Notes: a model not told the origin generated them from the sequence alone. Positions 1 through 10,444 are shown, counted from the first letter of the stretch. The stretch is 64,000 nt of DNA from Negativicutes bacterium (GCA_031292035.1 JARLHX010000375.1:124001-188000); one strand, 5' to 3'. Numbers and translations are program-made.

Positions 1-497
1 ATCGGGTTGCCGGAAACAAATACCTTGTCCACCTGTTTGCCAAAAAACTTTGCCGCCTCTGGATAGCCTGCAGCCACTCGGCTCACAAACCGCGCTAAAA
101 TCCGGTTGGTGACGCCGGGAATTACGTTTTGCTCCTGAATCATGGTGGGAATGCCCATCAGGGCGGCCGTCAACAAAACCGCGCCACAAACATAGCCGCC
201 GGTTCCGATAACGATATCCGGCCGAAAGCGGCGAATGATCTGCAGCGATTGCCCCAGCCCGGTCATTGTTTTATAAACCGTCCGGACAGTGTCCCAGGAA
301 AGCCGCCGCTCAAAACCCCGGGCTTCGATGGTGGCAAAGGAAAACCCTTCTTTGGGCACAATGTCGGACTCAAGGCCTTGTTTGGTACCCACAAATAGTA
401 TCTCGCAAGGCTTAACCATACCGGCTATTGTTTTGGCGATGGTCACAGCCGGATAAATGTGGCCGCCTGTACCGCCGCCTGATATTATGATCCGCAT
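1..497 (-). CDS. murG: MurG, N-terminal part (cut by window edge)
   Basis: This is the first ~165 codons of the UDP-GlcNAc:lipid I N-acetylglucosaminyltransferase that makes lipid II at the inner face of the membrane. The reading frame opens at an ATG (complement of 495-497) and begins MRIIISGGGTGGHIYPA, which carries the glycine-rich GGGTGGH donor/acceptor loop typical of MurG. Further on it reads IGTGGYVCGA and IQEQNVIPG, also family hallmarks. There is no stop codon before base 1, so the C-terminal half lies outside the window. It starts 10 bp after the ftsW stop, so it is the last visible gene of the dcw operon. The murD-ftsW-murG order is that of Bacillus-type operons. Confidence 0.95.
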   Translation of the reverse strand, partial: MRIIISGGGTGGHIYPAVTIAKTIAGMVKPCEILFVGTKQGLESDIVPKEGFSFATIEARGFERRLSWDTVRTVYKTMTGLGQSLQIIRRFRPDIVIGTGGYVCGAVLLTAALMGIPTMIQEQNVIPGVTNRILARFVSRVAAGYPEAAKFFGKQVDKVFVSGNP

Positions 498-507
498 ACC
501 CAATCCC

Positions 508-1611
508 TCATTTTAACCCCACATAGCGGGAAATATTCAACAGTATACCCACCCCGGCCAGGGTAAAAATCAGTGCCGAGCCGCCGAAACTGATAAACGG
601 CAGCGGAATCCCGGTAACTGGCATCGATGCAGTGACTACGGCGATATTCATCAGCGCCTGCACGACAATCATGGTGGTCAGTCCTGCCGCCAGCACACTG
701 CCGTAAATATCGGGTGCAGAAATCGCTATTCTCAGTCCGCGCCAAGCGAAGAGAAAGAAGAGGATAATAACCGTCACCGTTCCGATAAAGCCGAGTTCTT
801 CACCCAAAATGGCAAAGATAAAATCGGTATGAGGCTCAGGCAAGTAGAGGAACTTTTCCCGGCTACGGCCCAACCCCACTCCAAAAAGACCGCCAGAGCC
901 AATGGCATATAGCGACTGAATAATATGATAGCCGGTATCAAGCGGATCGGACCAGGGATCGCTGAAAGCCAAAAGGCGCCGCAGGCGATAGGGCTCAACA
1001 ATGATCGCGGTAATGATCCCCGCTACCCCGGCGAATCCCATAGACGCCAGATGGGAAATCTTTGCCCCTGCCGTAAAGAGAAGCACGAAAACCGTGCCGC
1101 TGATCGCCAGGGCAGTACCGAGATCAGGCTCCTTGAGGATGAGGCCGAAAACCAGCAACAACATTAATAGCTGCGGCAAGAGCCCTTTGAGGAAACTGGT
1201 CATTTTATCTTGATTTTTGGTCAGGCTTTCAGCCGAAAAGAGCACCATGCTCAGTTTGGCAATCTCGGACGGCTGCAGATACAGTGAACCGAACCCCAGC
1301 CACCGCCGGGCTCCGTTTACCACTTTGCCTAATCCAGGCACCAAGACCAGGACAAGGAGAATCAACGTGACCAGCATGATGGGTTTGGCCAACCTGCGCC
1401 ACACATGATAGTCGATACTCATTGTAAAGAACATCGCCAATAACCCGAGTGCTACCCAAATGATTTGGCGTTTGAGAAAGTAATAGCTGTCATCGAAGTT
1501 GACGTAGGCAGAGACCGCACTTGAACTGTAGACCATCACAACACCAAGTCCTAGCAAGGCAATAACCGTAAAAAAGATGATAAAATCTGGCGATTGAGGT
1601 CTTCCCGCCAA
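508..1611 (-). CDS. ftsW: FtsW/SpoVE-type SEDS glycosyltransferase
   Basis: The product is 367 residues with about ten hydrophobic segments. It belongs to the SEDS (RodA/FtsW/SpoVE) family, polymerases that extend glycan strands from lipid II with a class B penicillin-binding protein partner. Family blocks seen are the VMVYSSSA start, GARRWLGFG near residue 100, EPDLGTA, and the C-terminal TGIPLPFISFGGSAL. It begins at a TTG (1609-1611) with AGGAGGG about 7 nt upstream. It lies between murD and murG, where Bacillus carries spoVE, so it may serve vegetative division, spore cortex synthesis or both. The likely partner is the SpoVD-like protein at 6895-8979. Sequence alone does not separate FtsW from SpoVE. 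Confidence 0.93.
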   Translation of the reverse strand: MAGRPQSPDFIIFFTVIALLGLGVVMVYSSSAVSAYVNFDDSYYFLKRQIIWVALGLLAMFFTMSIDYHVWRRLAKPIMLVTLILLVLVLVPGLGKVVNGARRWLGFGSLYLQPSEIAKLSMVLFSAESLTKNQDKMTSFLKGLLPQLLMLLLVFGLILKEPDLGTALAISGTVFVLLFTAGAKISHLASMGFAGVAGIITAIIVEPYRLRRLLAFSDPWSDPLDTGYHIIQSLYAIGSGGLFGVGLGRSREKFLYLPEPHTDFIFAILGEELGFIGTVTVIILFFLFAWRGLRIAISAPDIYGSVLAAGLTTMIVVQALMNIAVVTASMPVTGIPLPFISFGGSALIFTLAGVGILLNISRYVGLK

Positions 1612-1622
1612 GGTACTCCCTC

Positions 1623-2978
1623 CTATTTCAAGCGATGAACCAGCTCTTTAAACGCTTTCCCCCGTTCTTCGTAATTGTTGAACATATCATAACTGGCACA
1701 CGCCGGCGAGAGTACGACCACCTGGGGCGGCCGAGCCAGCTGATGGGCCAGTTTTACTCCACTGGAAAAGTCATCTACACAATGAATATTTTTCACACCC
1801 TGCCGGACCGCCGCTTCATTAAAGCGTTCTTTGGCTTCGCCCAGGAGGATCAAGTGATCGACTCGTTCTTTAATCAATTGCATAAACTCGCTAAGATCGG
1901 TATTTTTATCCTTCCCGCCGGCAATCAGGATAATGTTTGCAGGAAAGGCTTCCAGCGCCTTGATCGATGATTCAGGGTTGGTTGCCTTGGAGTCGTTGTA
2001 ATAGGTCACACCGGCGACTGTTGCCACCGGTTCGATGCGGTGTTCCACCCCGGGAAAAGCGGCCAATACCTCGGCCATTGCCGCAGGCTTCGCTCCCGCG
2101 AAGAAAGCAGCAGCGCAAGCTGCCAACGCATTTTCAACATTGTGGCCACCCTTAATCTTTATGCTGGCCACCGGGCAAATAGTCAGCGTTTCTCCCTGCC
2201 ATTTGAGTGTTAGAGCATCATCCTTGACAAAAACGCCTGTTTCCAGTTCTACTTTACGGCTGAAAAACACTACTTGCGATGGGGCACGGCCGGCCATTTC
2301 CCGTAATGCCGGGTCGTCGTAATTCAGAATGAGATAGTCTTCGAACGTCTGGTTTGCGAAGATACGCTCTTTCATATCCTGGTAAGTAGCTAGGGATCGA
2401 TGCCGGTCGATGTGATCAGGAGTGAGATTCAAAATGGCTGCCACATGGGGCCGGAAAGTCAGTACCCCTTCCAGTTGAAAACTGGAAATCTCAGCCACCA
2501 CAATGCCGCTGGCGCTAATATCTTTAACTTCCTGGGACAGGGCCAGACCGATGTTTCCGCCTACCACCACTTCCCGTCCGGCAGCCTTGAGGATTTCGCC
2601 GGTGAGAGTGGTCGTCGTCGTCTTTCCATTAGTGCCGGTGATGGCAACAATCGGTGCCGAGCACAAACGGTAGGCAACCTCTATCTCGCTCATCACCGCG
2701 ATGCCTGACTCCTGAGCCTTGACAACCAAAGGACTGTAAATCGAGACACCAGGGGACACTATCACATAATCAGTGTCAGTCAGCAGGGCTTCGTCCTGGC
2801 GGCCAAGGGCCAGTGCTACGCCTTTTTCTTTAAGTCCTGTCAGATCATGCTTGATGTTTTCCGCCGGTTTTGTGTCGCTGAGCGTCACTGTAGCGCCCTT
2901 ATCCTGCAGGATGCCTGCCACCGCTATACCACTGATTCCTGCACCCAGCACCAGCATTTTTTTACCGCTAAAATCCAT
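1623..2978 (-). CDS. murD: UDP-N-acetylmuramoylalanine--D-glutamate ligase
   Basis: This 451-residue cytoplasmic Mur ligase adds D-glutamate to UDP-MurNAc-L-Ala. The N-terminal Rossmann-like domain begins [10 protein letters not shown]. The ATP-binding P-loop [11 protein letters not shown] is near residue 115, HIDRH near 190 and the YNDSKATNP block near 330, all MurD hallmarks. The length is normal for the family. The ATG has GGAGGA about 8 nt upstream. Its start overlaps the 3' end of mraY by 11 bp, and ftsW follows after 11 bp, so translation is probably coupled through the dcw operon. Confidence 0.97.
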   Translation of the reverse strand: MDFSGKKMLVLGAGISGIAVAGILQDKGATVTLSDTKPAENIKHDLTGLKEKGVALALGRQDEALLTDTDYVIVSPGVSIYSPLVVKAQESGIAVMSEIEVAYRLCSAPIVAITGTNGKTTTTTLTGEILKAAGREVVVGGNIGLALSQEVKDISASGIVVAEISSFQLEGVLTFRPHVAAILNLTPDHIDRHRSLATYQDMKERIFANQTFEDYLILNYDDPALREMAGRAPSQVVFFSRKVELETGVFVKDDALTLKWQGETLTICPVASIKIKGGHNVENALAACAAAFFAGAKPAAMAEVLAAFPGVEHRIEPVATVAGVTYYNDSKATNPESSIKALEAFPANIILIAGGKDKNTDLSEFMQLIKERVDHLILLGEAKERFNEAAVRQGVKNIHCVDDFSSGVKLAHQLARPPQVVVLSPACASYDMFNNYEERGKAFKELVHRLK

Positions 2979-3951
2979 ATCCTATTCCTCCTCGACTGGC
3001 AGCTAGAATTGTCAACCCTAAAATCGCAAAGAAGACGCCTGCCAGCCAAAATACGGTTACTACCTTGGTCTCCGACCAGCCCGACAGTTCGAAATGATGG
3101 TGGATCGGACTCATTTTAAAGACTCGCCTGCCGGTAGATTTAAACGACAGCACCTGGATAATCACCGAAAGGGTTTCAATAACGTAAACCCCGCCGACGA
3201 CAACCAGCAGCAGTTCGGTTTTTGTCAAAACGGCCACAGCCGCCAGCGCCCCGCCCAGTGCCAGCGAACCGGTATCGCCCATGAAGACCTTGGCCGGATG
3301 GGCGTTGTAGCGCAAGAAGCCAAGTAGCGCTCCTCCAAGTGAAACACAGAAGATTGCCAGCGTCTGCTGGCCAAAAGCGAGGGCGATTACTGCAAAAGCA
3401 CCGGCAGCGACAATGGTGGTGCCGGTCGCCAGCCCGTCAAGGCCGTCGGTTAGGTTGACGGCATTGGTGGTACCGATAAGAACCAAAAAGATGAGGACAT
3501 AATAAAGCGGACCAAAGTCGATATTGATCCCGGCAAGTGGTATCCACAGGTCGGTGCCGCGCCCAAAATAAGTTGTCGCGATATAGGCCAGCGCCACCGC
3601 CATGATAATCTGTCCCAACAGTTTTTGTTTGGCTTTCAGTCCGAGATTCCGTTTTAGTACAACCTTAATAAAGTCATCCAAAAAACCGATCAGTCCATGG
3701 CCGAGAGTGATAAAAAGAGCCAGCCACACCTGCGGGTCTTTCCCGGCAAACAACAGTGAAGGCACGGTCAGCGCCACTAGAATCAACAATCCGCCCATGG
3801 TCGGTGTTCCGGCTTTGGCGTAGTGTCGCTGTGGACCTTCTTCCCGGATGCTCTGCCCAAATTTCAGACGCCTGAGGACCGGAATCAGCACCGGTCCCAA
3901 AGCGAGGGCGATCAAAAACGCCAGTCCAGCGGCATAGAACAACTCCTGCAT
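2968..3951 (-). CDS. mraY: Phospho-N-acetylmuramoyl-pentapeptide transferase
   Basis: The 327-residue polytopic membrane protein transfers phospho-MurNAc-pentapeptide to undecaprenyl phosphate, giving lipid I. Diagnostic blocks are GTPTMGGLL near residue 48, [10 protein letters not shown] (acidic active-site pair), [12 protein letters not shown], and the C-terminal [12 protein letters not shown] histidine motif. About ten transmembrane segments are visible. The ATG follows GGAGGGG. It sits between murF (32 bp gap) and murD (11 bp overlap). Confidence 0.97.
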   Translation of the reverse strand: MQELFYAAGLAFLIALALGPVLIPVLRRLKFGQSIREEGPQRHYAKAGTPTMGGLLILVALTVPSLLFAGKDPQVWLALFITLGHGLIGFLDDFIKVVLKRNLGLKAKQKLLGQIIMAVALAYIATTYFGRGTDLWIPLAGINIDFGPLYYVLIFLVLIGTTNAVNLTDGLDGLATGTTIVAAGAFAVIALAFGQQTLAIFCVSLGGALLGFLRYNAHPAKVFMGDTGSLALGGALAAVAVLTKTELLLVVVGGVYVIETLSVIIQVLSFKSTGRRVFKMSPIHHHFELSGWSETKVVTVFWLAGVFFAILGLTILAASRGGIGYGF

Positions 3952-3983
3952 GGTACCCCTCCATTAAAACGATGCAACAACAA

Positions 3984-5345
3984 TTATTTCTTGAACATCG
4001 CCAGCATTTTCTCCATCTTCATGCCTCGCGAACCCTTGATCAGTATTGTATCTCCAGGACGAAGCAGTTTGCGGAGCGCCTCTTGCGCCTCTTCATGACC
4101 GGGGCAGGCTACCGTAACATCGACGCCGTCCTCCAGCGCGGCACTGGCAATATGTCCCGCCAGTTGGCCTACAGTTATCACCACCTGCACCCCTTCATCA
4201 GCCAGTTTATGGCCGATGCGACAATGGGCTTCAACCGCCACTTCCCCGAGTTCCAGCATATCGCCGAGGACAGCAACCTTCCGGCCTCTGGCCACTGTTG
4301 CCAATGTCTCGATGGCCGCATGCATCGACAACGGACTGGCGTTATAGGCGTCGTTAATCACTGTAAAATCGCCGATTTGCTCGATATGTAAACGCATGGC
4401 GCTGGGAACGAACTTCTTGATGCCTGCACATATTTCCAAAGGATGAAGATTGAGGTCCAGTCCGACGGCAATCGCCGCCAGGGCATTGTAAACATTGTGC
4501 CTGCCCACCGTCGGCAAGGTCACTGTAAATACCCCTTGCGACCAGATGCAGTCAAAGGTAATCTCCTGATTGGCGTCGCTGACGTTGTCTGCCCGCAGAT
4601 CGACATCAGGGCTGAATCCATATGTGATAACGCGTCCTGCCGCCTTGGAGCGCATGGCCCGGACCAAGGGAATGTCTCCGTTGAGAACCGCGAGGCTATT
4701 GGTCCCCAGACTTTCGACCAGCTCCGCTTTTGCGGCGGCAATGTTTTCCTCACTGCCCAAAAGTTCGATATGGGTCTCACCGACGTTGGTGATCACAGCA
4801 ACCGTCGGCGCGGCGATCTCTGCCAGCCGCCTGATTTCCCCGCGGGCCCGCATGCCCATCTCCACCACTGCGGCCTGATGATCCTTTGTCAGATTCAGCA
4901 GGGTGAGCGGCAGTCCGATTTCGTTATTATAATTGGCCTCGGTTTTGAGGACACTGAGCCGGCTGCCCAGCATCGCCGCAATCATATCTTTGGTTGTCGT
5001 CTTGCCGTTGGAGCCGGTAACGCCGATCATCGGGATGCTGAAGCGGCGACGATGGAATCCTGCCAGCTCCTGCAGCGCCACAAGGGTATCGGAGACGATA
5101 ATGGCAGTCATTTTGTCTGGAATATACGCATCCCGGTTACTGATTACCACCCCGGTAGCACCGCTGTCTGACGCCCGCAGCAAAAAATCATGGGCGTCAA
5201 ACTTCTCCCCTTTCAGGGCAATAAACAGATGGCCAGGCTTTAATGTGCGGGTATCGGTAGAAACGCCAGTGAAGACCTTCTTATGTTCCCGGATCAGTTC
5301 GCCACCGGTCGCCGCAAGCACTTCACTTATCGTAAATTCAGCCAT
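3984..5345 (-). CDS. murF: UDP-MurNAc-tripeptide--D-Ala-D-Ala ligase
   Basis: The 453-residue cytoplasmic Mur ligase adds the D-Ala-D-Ala dipeptide to complete the UDP-MurNAc-pentapeptide. The P-loop GVTGSNGKTTTKDM lies near residue 110. NYNNEIGLPLTLL follows near 140, and INDAYNASPLSM near 310 is a MurF-specific block. Its ATG overlaps the murE stop by one base (TAATG), a usual sign of translational coupling. The length is typical. Confidence 0.97.
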   Translation of the reverse strand: MAEFTISEVLAATGGELIREHKKVFTGVSTDTRTLKPGHLFIALKGEKFDAHDFLLRASDSGATGVVISNRDAYIPDKMTAIIVSDTLVALQELAGFHRRRFSIPMIGVTGSNGKTTTKDMIAAMLGSRLSVLKTEANYNNEIGLPLTLLNLTKDHQAAVVEMGMRARGEIRRLAEIAAPTVAVITNVGETHIELLGSEENIAAAKAELVESLGTNSLAVLNGDIPLVRAMRSKAAGRVITYGFSPDVDLRADNVSDANQEITFDCIWSQGVFTVTLPTVGRHNVYNALAAIAVGLDLNLHPLEICAGIKKFVPSAMRLHIEQIGDFTVINDAYNASPLSMHAAIETLATVARGRKVAVLGDMLELGEVAVEAHCRIGHKLADEGVQVVITVGQLAGHIASAALEDGVDVTVACPGHEEAQEALRKLLRPGDTILIKGSRGMKMEKMLAMFKK

Positions 5346-6835
5346 TACTTCATCTCCCTAATGATCTCCCTGGCGACCTCCCGGTCGTCGAACGCGATAG
5401 TTCTGTCTTTAAGAATCTGATAGGTCTCGTGACCCTTCCCGGCAATGATGACCACGTCCTGCGGCTCGGCCAAATTCAGGGCCCGGGCAATGGCCTCGCG
5501 CCGTTCCGGGATAATCACATAGGATTTCCGGTTGTCCAGTCCTTCTTTCAGGCCGACTTCGATTTCTTCCAAGATAGCGTGCGGATCTTCACTGCGCGGA
5601 TTGTCGGAGGTCGCTATAACGACATCGCCGTATTCCATCGCCAGTTTTCCCATAATCGGACGCTTGGTGCGGTCCCGGTCGCCGCCGCAGCCGAAAACAA
5701 CAATAATCCGGCGTCTGGCGAACTGCCGGGCGGTTTTCAAAATATTCTCCAGGCCATCCGGCGTATGGGCATAGTCGACAATCACTGTGAAGCGTTGGCC
5801 GGCGTTCACCAGTTCGAAGCGTCCTGACACACTGCTAAAATCCTCCACCGCCTGCTTGATGATCGCCGGTGCGATCCCTTCGGCCAGGGCCGCGCCGATT
5901 GCGGCAAGAACGTTATAAACATTGAACACGCCGGTTATCTTCAAATTCAGCGGTAGGGTACCAAACGGGGCATGGGCGGTAAAGGAGGCCCCGTCGGCCC
6001 GGACATCAATCGCCGTTGCTTGTATATCAGCCGTCTGACTCACGCCGTAGGTGATCTGTCGGCAAGCGCAATTTGCCAGCATACTACCAGCTGCCGGATC
6101 GTCGCTGTTGACCACCGCCGCCTTGCCGCTTTTCGTCGGACCGGGAGCGGATATCAGCCGGAAAAGCTCTGCCTTAGCGGCGATATAATGATCAAAAGTA
6201 TGATGAAAATCGAGATGATCACGGCTAATGTTGGTAAAGACTCCCACATCAAACTCAGTCCCGATCACCCGGTTCAGAGCCAAAGCGTGGGAGGATACCT
6301 CCATCACCGCATATTCCACACCGGCGGTGACCATATCGGAGAGCAGCGCCTGCAATTCGATCACGTCAGGAGTGGTATTCTTCACTGGCAGCACCTGTTG
6401 ATCGATCATATTATTAATGGTGCCGATCAGACCGACGCGGAATCCGGCCTGTTGCAAAATGGCCCTGAGGATGTAGGTTGTGGTCGTTTTGCCGTTGGTG
6501 CCGGTCACTCCGATCATTCTCAGCTTGCGGCTGGGATAGTCGAAAAAATAAGGCGCGACCGCCTGCATAGCGGCCCGGGTATCGGCAACCTTGATCACCG
6601 TCACCCCTGGGTCGACAGCGACCTCCTGCTGCACGAGTACGGCTGTTGCTCCCTGACGGCATGCGGCAGCTACATAGTCATGCCCGTCGACTTTGCTGCC
6701 AGGCAGGGCTATGAATAATGATCCAGCCGTGACTTGGCGAGAATCATACGTTATTTTTTCAATTTCCCGGTTAGAACTGCCGCGGACCTCGGCCCCCGCC
6801 ATGCGGTCCACAAGCTCTTGCAAATTCTTTGCCAC
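5345..6835 (-). CDS. murE: UDP-MurNAc-dipeptide--meso-DAP ligase
   Basis: The 496-residue Mur ligase adds the third stem-peptide residue. The P-loop GTNGKTTTT is at residues 112-120 and the carbamylated-lysine/metal region TNISRDHLDFH near 201-211. The substrate-selecting motif DNPR is at 411-414, within SDNPRSEDP. DNPR marks meso-diaminopimelate-adding enzymes, so the peptidoglycan should be of the A1gamma-type DAP chemistry found in Negativicutes and Bacillus rather than the lysine type. The start is GTG with AGGAGG 8 nt upstream. spoVD precedes it by 59 bp. Confidence 0.97.
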   Translation of the reverse strand: MAKNLQELVDRMAGAEVRGSSNREIEKITYDSRQVTAGSLFIALPGSKVDGHDYVAAACRQGATAVLVQQEVAVDPGVTVIKVADTRAAMQAVAPYFFDYPSRKLRMIGVTGTNGKTTTTYILRAILQQAGFRVGLIGTINNMIDQQVLPVKNTTPDVIELQALLSDMVTAGVEYAVMEVSSHALALNRVIGTEFDVGVFTNISRDHLDFHHTFDHYIAAKAELFRLISAPGPTKSGKAAVVNSDDPAAGSMLANCACRQITYGVSQTADIQATAIDVRADGASFTAHAPFGTLPLNLKITGVFNVYNVLAAIGAALAEGIAPAIIKQAVEDFSSVSGRFELVNAGQRFTVIVDYAHTPDGLENILKTARQFARRRIIVVFGCGGDRDRTKRPIMGKLAMEYGDVVIATSDNPRSEDPHAILEEIEVGLKEGLDNRKSYVIIPERREAIARALNLAEPQDVVIIAGKGHETYQILKDRTIAFDDREVAREIIREMK

Positions 6836-6894
6836 AACTGATCCTCCTGCTTTTACTCTTTATTATTACCATTTTTGCCAGATGTAGCCGGCAA

Positions 6895-8979
6895 TTACTC
6901 AAAATACACCTTAATATTGGCTCCGGCCGCAACCTTACTGCCGGGCGGCGGGTCCTGCTTCACCGCCCTGCTGCCTGTTCCATCCGGCCAGATGCCGAGT
7001 CCCAGGTCTCCCAAGGCCGCCACTGCGTCCTGAAGAGTTTTGCCGGTTAGATCAGGCACGGTAATTTCGTCTGCCAGGTAGCGCGGGGTTACAGTATATA
7101 GGAGGACTGTCGAGCCTGGCGGCACACGGCTGCCCGGTTTGGGAATCTGATCAGCCACCCGTTCGCCGGTTTCCTCGACTCGGCCGGCCAAACCAGCCTT
7201 TTTCAGTCCATTCACCGCGTCAGTCACCAAAAAATTAATCACACTGGGAACGATGACATGGGCTTGTTTGGAATCAGCCTCGCTTATGCCGCTTTGCGGT
7301 GCAACTTTGAGATATTGCAAAATGTCCCGCGCCGCAGCTCCGAAGACCGGGGCGGCGATCACCCCGCCATAATAGGGCCCCACCGGTTCATCAATCACAA
7401 CCAGCATCGCAATTTCAGGCCTGTCAGCCGGGGCGAAACCAACAAAAGAGGCTACATATTTCCCTGCCACATAGCCACCGTCGCCCACCTTTTGCGCCGT
7501 TCCCGTTTTGCCTGCAATATGAAACCCTTCAAGAAAAGCACTTCTCCCTGTTCCTTCTTCCACAACTTTTTCCAAAATTCCTTTTACCGTTTGCGCGGTT
7601 TTCGGATTCAGAACCTCAGCTACCGCATCAGGCTGAAAAGCGCGAATAACAGCACCGTCTTTTCCCTTCACTTCCCGCACGATCTGCGGACGGAGCAATT
7701 TGCCGTCATTGGCCAGGGCCGCAGCCGCTGTGAGCAGCTGAATGGGGGTGACCGCGATGCTCTGACCGATGGACATGGTCGCAATATTGATCGGCTTGAT
7801 TTTCGCCTTGTCAATCATGATTCCCTTGGCTTCACCGGGAAGATCAATGCCGGTGGCCCGGCCAAAACCAAAGGCTTGAATATAACGATAAAAGGGATCG
7901 GCGCCCAACCTGAGACCAACATTGACAAACCCCACGTTACAGGAGTTTTCCACCACCTCGAGAAAACTTTGGCTACCGTGTCCGCCGTCTTTCCAGCAAT
8001 GGATATGGCGTCCCTGGACTTCCACTTCCCCGGGGTCGGAAAAACGGTCTTCCAGGGTAACCACTTTTTCGCCCAGCGCCGCGGCAGTGGTAATGATTTT
8101 AAAGGTCGATCCCGGCTCATAGGCATTGGACACCGCGATATCCCGCCATACTTTTGGCGGAGAATCAGCGAAATGGTTGGGGTTGTAGTTGGGCCGGTTG
8201 GCCAGCGCCAGAATTTCACCAGTTTCCGGCTTCATGACGATGATCGTCGCCGCTTTGGCCTGCGTCTCACGGATAATTTTATCCAATTCACGCTCGATAA
8301 TTTGCTGAATGACCACATCCATCGTCAAATAAACATTTTGACCCTCCACCGGTGGAACAAACCGGTGGGTGGCATAGGGGATTTCGCGACCGCGGGCGTC
8401 ATATTCCACGACAATACCGCCAGGGCGGCCCCGCAAATAACTGTCAAACGTCAGCTCTACGCCATCCAGGCCCTGGCTGTCGATGCCGGTAAACCCGAGC
8501 ATATGGGCAGCCAGATCGTCGTGCGGATAGTACCGGCGGCTTTCCTGGGTAAGCCCGATGCCTGCCAGATTAAGCCGTTTAACGGCCATGGCGGTCGGCT
8601 CGTCGACTTTTCGCTTGAGCCAGGCAAAAGCCTGGCGTCTTTTCAATTTGGTTCGAAGTTCATCTGCGTCTAATTGCAAAATAGCAGCCAAGCTGGCTGC
8701 TGTCTCTTCGGCGTTAACTATTTCCGCAGGTACGGCGTACACCGATTCGGTGCTCACACTAACCGCCAATTCCCTGCCAGTCCTGTCAAAAACGGTTCCT
8801 CGTTTTGCCTCCACCGGTATTTCCCTAACCCTTTGATCCATGGCGTTTTCCGTTAGCCAAGGGCTACGGACGAACTGGAGATACCCCAACCGACCAACTA
8901 GTCCTATCATCACAACCATGACAAAAAGAAAAAGCAAGGCTGCCCTTTTCCGAATGGTCACATGTGAAGCCGACGCCAC
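6895..8979 (-). CDS. spoVD: SpoVD/FtsI-type class B penicillin-binding protein with PASTA domains
   Basis: The 694-residue, single-pass membrane transpeptidase has a transmembrane anchor at about residues 13-30 and a PBP dimerisation domain containing KRGTVFDRTGREL at about 59-71. The transpeptidase domain has STFK (catalytic Ser291), SCN (346-348) and KTGT (491-494). Two PASTA repeats follow at about 572-632 and 635-694. PASTA-bearing class B enzymes at this locus are annotated SpoVD (cortex synthesis) or Pbp2B/FtsI (septation). The partner is presumably the FtsW/SpoVE protein of the same operon. It starts at a GTG with only a weak purine-rich RBS. Which of the two roles it has is not decided by sequence. 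Confidence 0.93.
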   Translation of the reverse strand: MASASHVTIRKRAALLFLFVMVVMIGLVGRLGYLQFVRSPWLTENAMDQRVREIPVEAKRGTVFDRTGRELAVSVSTESVYAVPAEIVNAEETAASLAAILQLDADELRTKLKRRQAFAWLKRKVDEPTAMAVKRLNLAGIGLTQESRRYYPHDDLAAHMLGFTGIDSQGLDGVELTFDSYLRGRPGGIVVEYDARGREIPYATHRFVPPVEGQNVYLTMDVVIQQIIERELDKIIRETQAKAATIIVMKPETGEILALANRPNYNPNHFADSPPKVWRDIAVSNAYEPGSTFKIITTAAALGEKVVTLEDRFSDPGEVEVQGRHIHCWKDGGHGSQSFLEVVENSCNVGFVNVGLRLGADPFYRYIQAFGFGRATGIDLPGEAKGIMIDKAKIKPINIATMSIGQSIAVTPIQLLTAAAALANDGKLLRPQIVREVKGKDGAVIRAFQPDAVAEVLNPKTAQTVKGILEKVVEEGTGRSAFLEGFHIAGKTGTAQKVGDGGYVAGKYVASFVGFAPADRPEIAMLVVIDEPVGPYYGGVIAAPVFGAAARDILQYLKVAPQSGISEADSKQAHVIVPSVINFLVTDAVNGLKKAGLAGRVEETGERVADQIPKPGSRVPPGSTVLLYTVTPRYLADEITVPDLTGKTLQDAVAALGDLGLGIWPDGTGSRAVKQDPPPGSKVAAGANIKVYFE

Positions 8980-9006
8980 ACCATTTCGCCCCCATCGCTA
9001 TGAAAT

Positions 9007-9456
9007 TTAGTGTGCTTTGCTCGCCTCAACCTTATTAATCAGCATAATGCCTTTTGACGGCTGGCCACTGGCAACTTCTCCAGCCTGATTCACCGCAGTT
9101 TTGCCACTATTGCTGGCATAATAAGTGTTTTTCGGCATCACCATACCCAGTTCACGGGTCGCAATTTGCTGGATCCGTTCTGGTGACTTCAGTCTGGCAA
9201 TATCCAGGCGGAGCAATTCGTTCTCTTTTTCCAGCTTAGCGGTTTGCGACTTCAGGTCAACCAAGTCATAACCTGACCGAACCATAATCTCGCTTTGGAT
9301 GGTAACAAGCATGGCAGCAACAGCAACCAGCATAATCAGTTGCAGACATTTGCGCCTGAAGCTGTTGTCCGGCCGAGCCGAAGCGAGAGGAACGGTTTTT
9401 TTGACCTTCTCTTGCGGTGGATATTGCACCCACTCTTGCTGGCGATTCACTAACAT
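9007..9456 (-). CDS. ftsL: FtsL-like septum protein
   Basis: This 149-residue small bitopic protein has a basic N-terminal cytoplasmic tail (about 1-36), one membrane helix (about 37-53) and a heptad-rich region (about 65-95, LKSQTAKLEKENELLRLDI) that should form a coiled coil. That architecture, and the position between rsmH and the class B PBP, is the signature of FtsL/DivIC-type divisome proteins, whose sequences are poorly conserved. The C-terminal tail is low complexity. The assignment rests on topology and synteny rather than on motifs. Confidence 0.85.
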   Translation of the reverse strand: MLVNRQQEWVQYPPQEKVKKTVPLASARPDNSFRRKCLQLIMLVAVAAMLVTIQSEIMVRSGYDLVDLKSQTAKLEKENELLRLDIARLKSPERIQQIATRELGMVMPKNTYYASNSGKTAVNQAGEVASGQPSKGIMLINKVEASKAH

Positions 9457-9498
9457 GATATTTACCCTCCCTGGAAATTAGAACGAATACTTCCCTGG

Positions 9499-10431
9499 TC
9501 ACACCTTTTGTGCCACTCTCAGCTTCGCGCTCCGCGACCGTGGATTCTCGGCCAGTTCATCCGGCGATGGGGTCACCGGCTTGCCCAGTATTTTGACCCG
9601 CGGTTTGTTTTGACAGACGCAAACCGGAAACTGGGGTGGACAGATGCAGCCTTTGGCCAGTTCTTGCAAAGTTTGCTTGGCAATCCTGTCTTCCAGTGAA
9701 TGAAACGTAATAATACAGATCCGTCCGCCGACTGCAAGACGATCGACTGCAGCTATAAAGGCGTTACGCAAAATGGTCAGTTCGGCGTTAACTTCGATGC
9801 GAATGGCCTGAAAAGTCCGTTTCGCCGGATGGGGACCATCTCTTCTCGCAGCCGCCGGGATGGCTTTCTTGATCACATCCATGAGCGCGGCGGTTGTTTC
9901 TAGCGGCCGTAAGGTCCTAGCCTGAACAATGAATTGGGCGATTCGTTTGGCCCATCGTTCCTCACCATAGCCAGCGATAATTTCGTGGAGTCGCTGCTCG
10001 GAGTACTGATTGACCACAATAAAGGCCGATAACTCGTTTTCGGGATTCATCCTCATATCGAGAGGCCCATCCTGCATGTACGAAAAGCCGCGTTCTGCCA
10101 CGTCCAGCTGGTGGGAAGAAACTCCGAGGTCAAACAGTATACCATTCACTGCCGGAAGCCCCAGTTCGGTCAAGACCTCTCGCAGTTGTTGAAAATTGCG
10201 GTGGATGATATTCACTTTGCAAGGGGCAGTTCTCAGCCTGTCCCCACCGGCCTTAACGGCCGCCGGATCTTGATCCAGTCCAATGAACCAAGCTTTGGCG
10301 CTCAGCCTCTCGACAAGAGCCGTGGCATGACCAGCGCCGCCCAAGGTGCAATCGACATAAATTCCATCCGGTTCAGTAAGTAAGGCAGTCAGTGTTTCGT
10401 TGAGCAATACGCTTTTGTGTTCAAATTCCAT
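9499..10431 (-). CDS. rsmH: 16S rRNA (cytosine1402-N4)-methyltransferase
   Basis: The 310-residue SAM-dependent methyltransferase (MraW) modifies C1402 in the ribosomal P site. Family blocks are HKSVLLNE at the start, VDCTLGGAGHA (SAM loop), FDLGVSSHQLD, FSYMQDGPLDMRM and, near the end, FHSLEDRI. The length is normal. The ATG has a GGCGGAG RBS, and the mraZ stop is 13 bp upstream. It is the second gene of the dcw operon. Confidence 0.97.
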   Translation of the reverse strand: MEFEHKSVLLNETLTALLTEPDGIYVDCTLGGAGHATALVERLSAKAWFIGLDQDPAAVKAGGDRLRTAPCKVNIIHRNFQQLREVLTELGLPAVNGILFDLGVSSHQLDVAERGFSYMQDGPLDMRMNPENELSAFIVVNQYSEQRLHEIIAGYGEERWAKRIAQFIVQARTLRPLETTAALMDVIKKAIPAAARRDGPHPAKRTFQAIRIEVNAELTILRNAFIAAVDRLAVGGRICIITFHSLEDRIAKQTLQELAKGCICPPQFPVCVCQNKPRVKILGKPVTPSPDELAENPRSRSAKLRVAQKV

Positions 10432-10444
10432 GAAATCACTCCGC

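Noticed and set aside
7258..8673. 471-codon plus-strand frame opposite spoVD
   Set aside because: It is the antisense shadow of a GC-rich gene with all penicillin-binding motifs on the minus strand; it has no recognisable domain.
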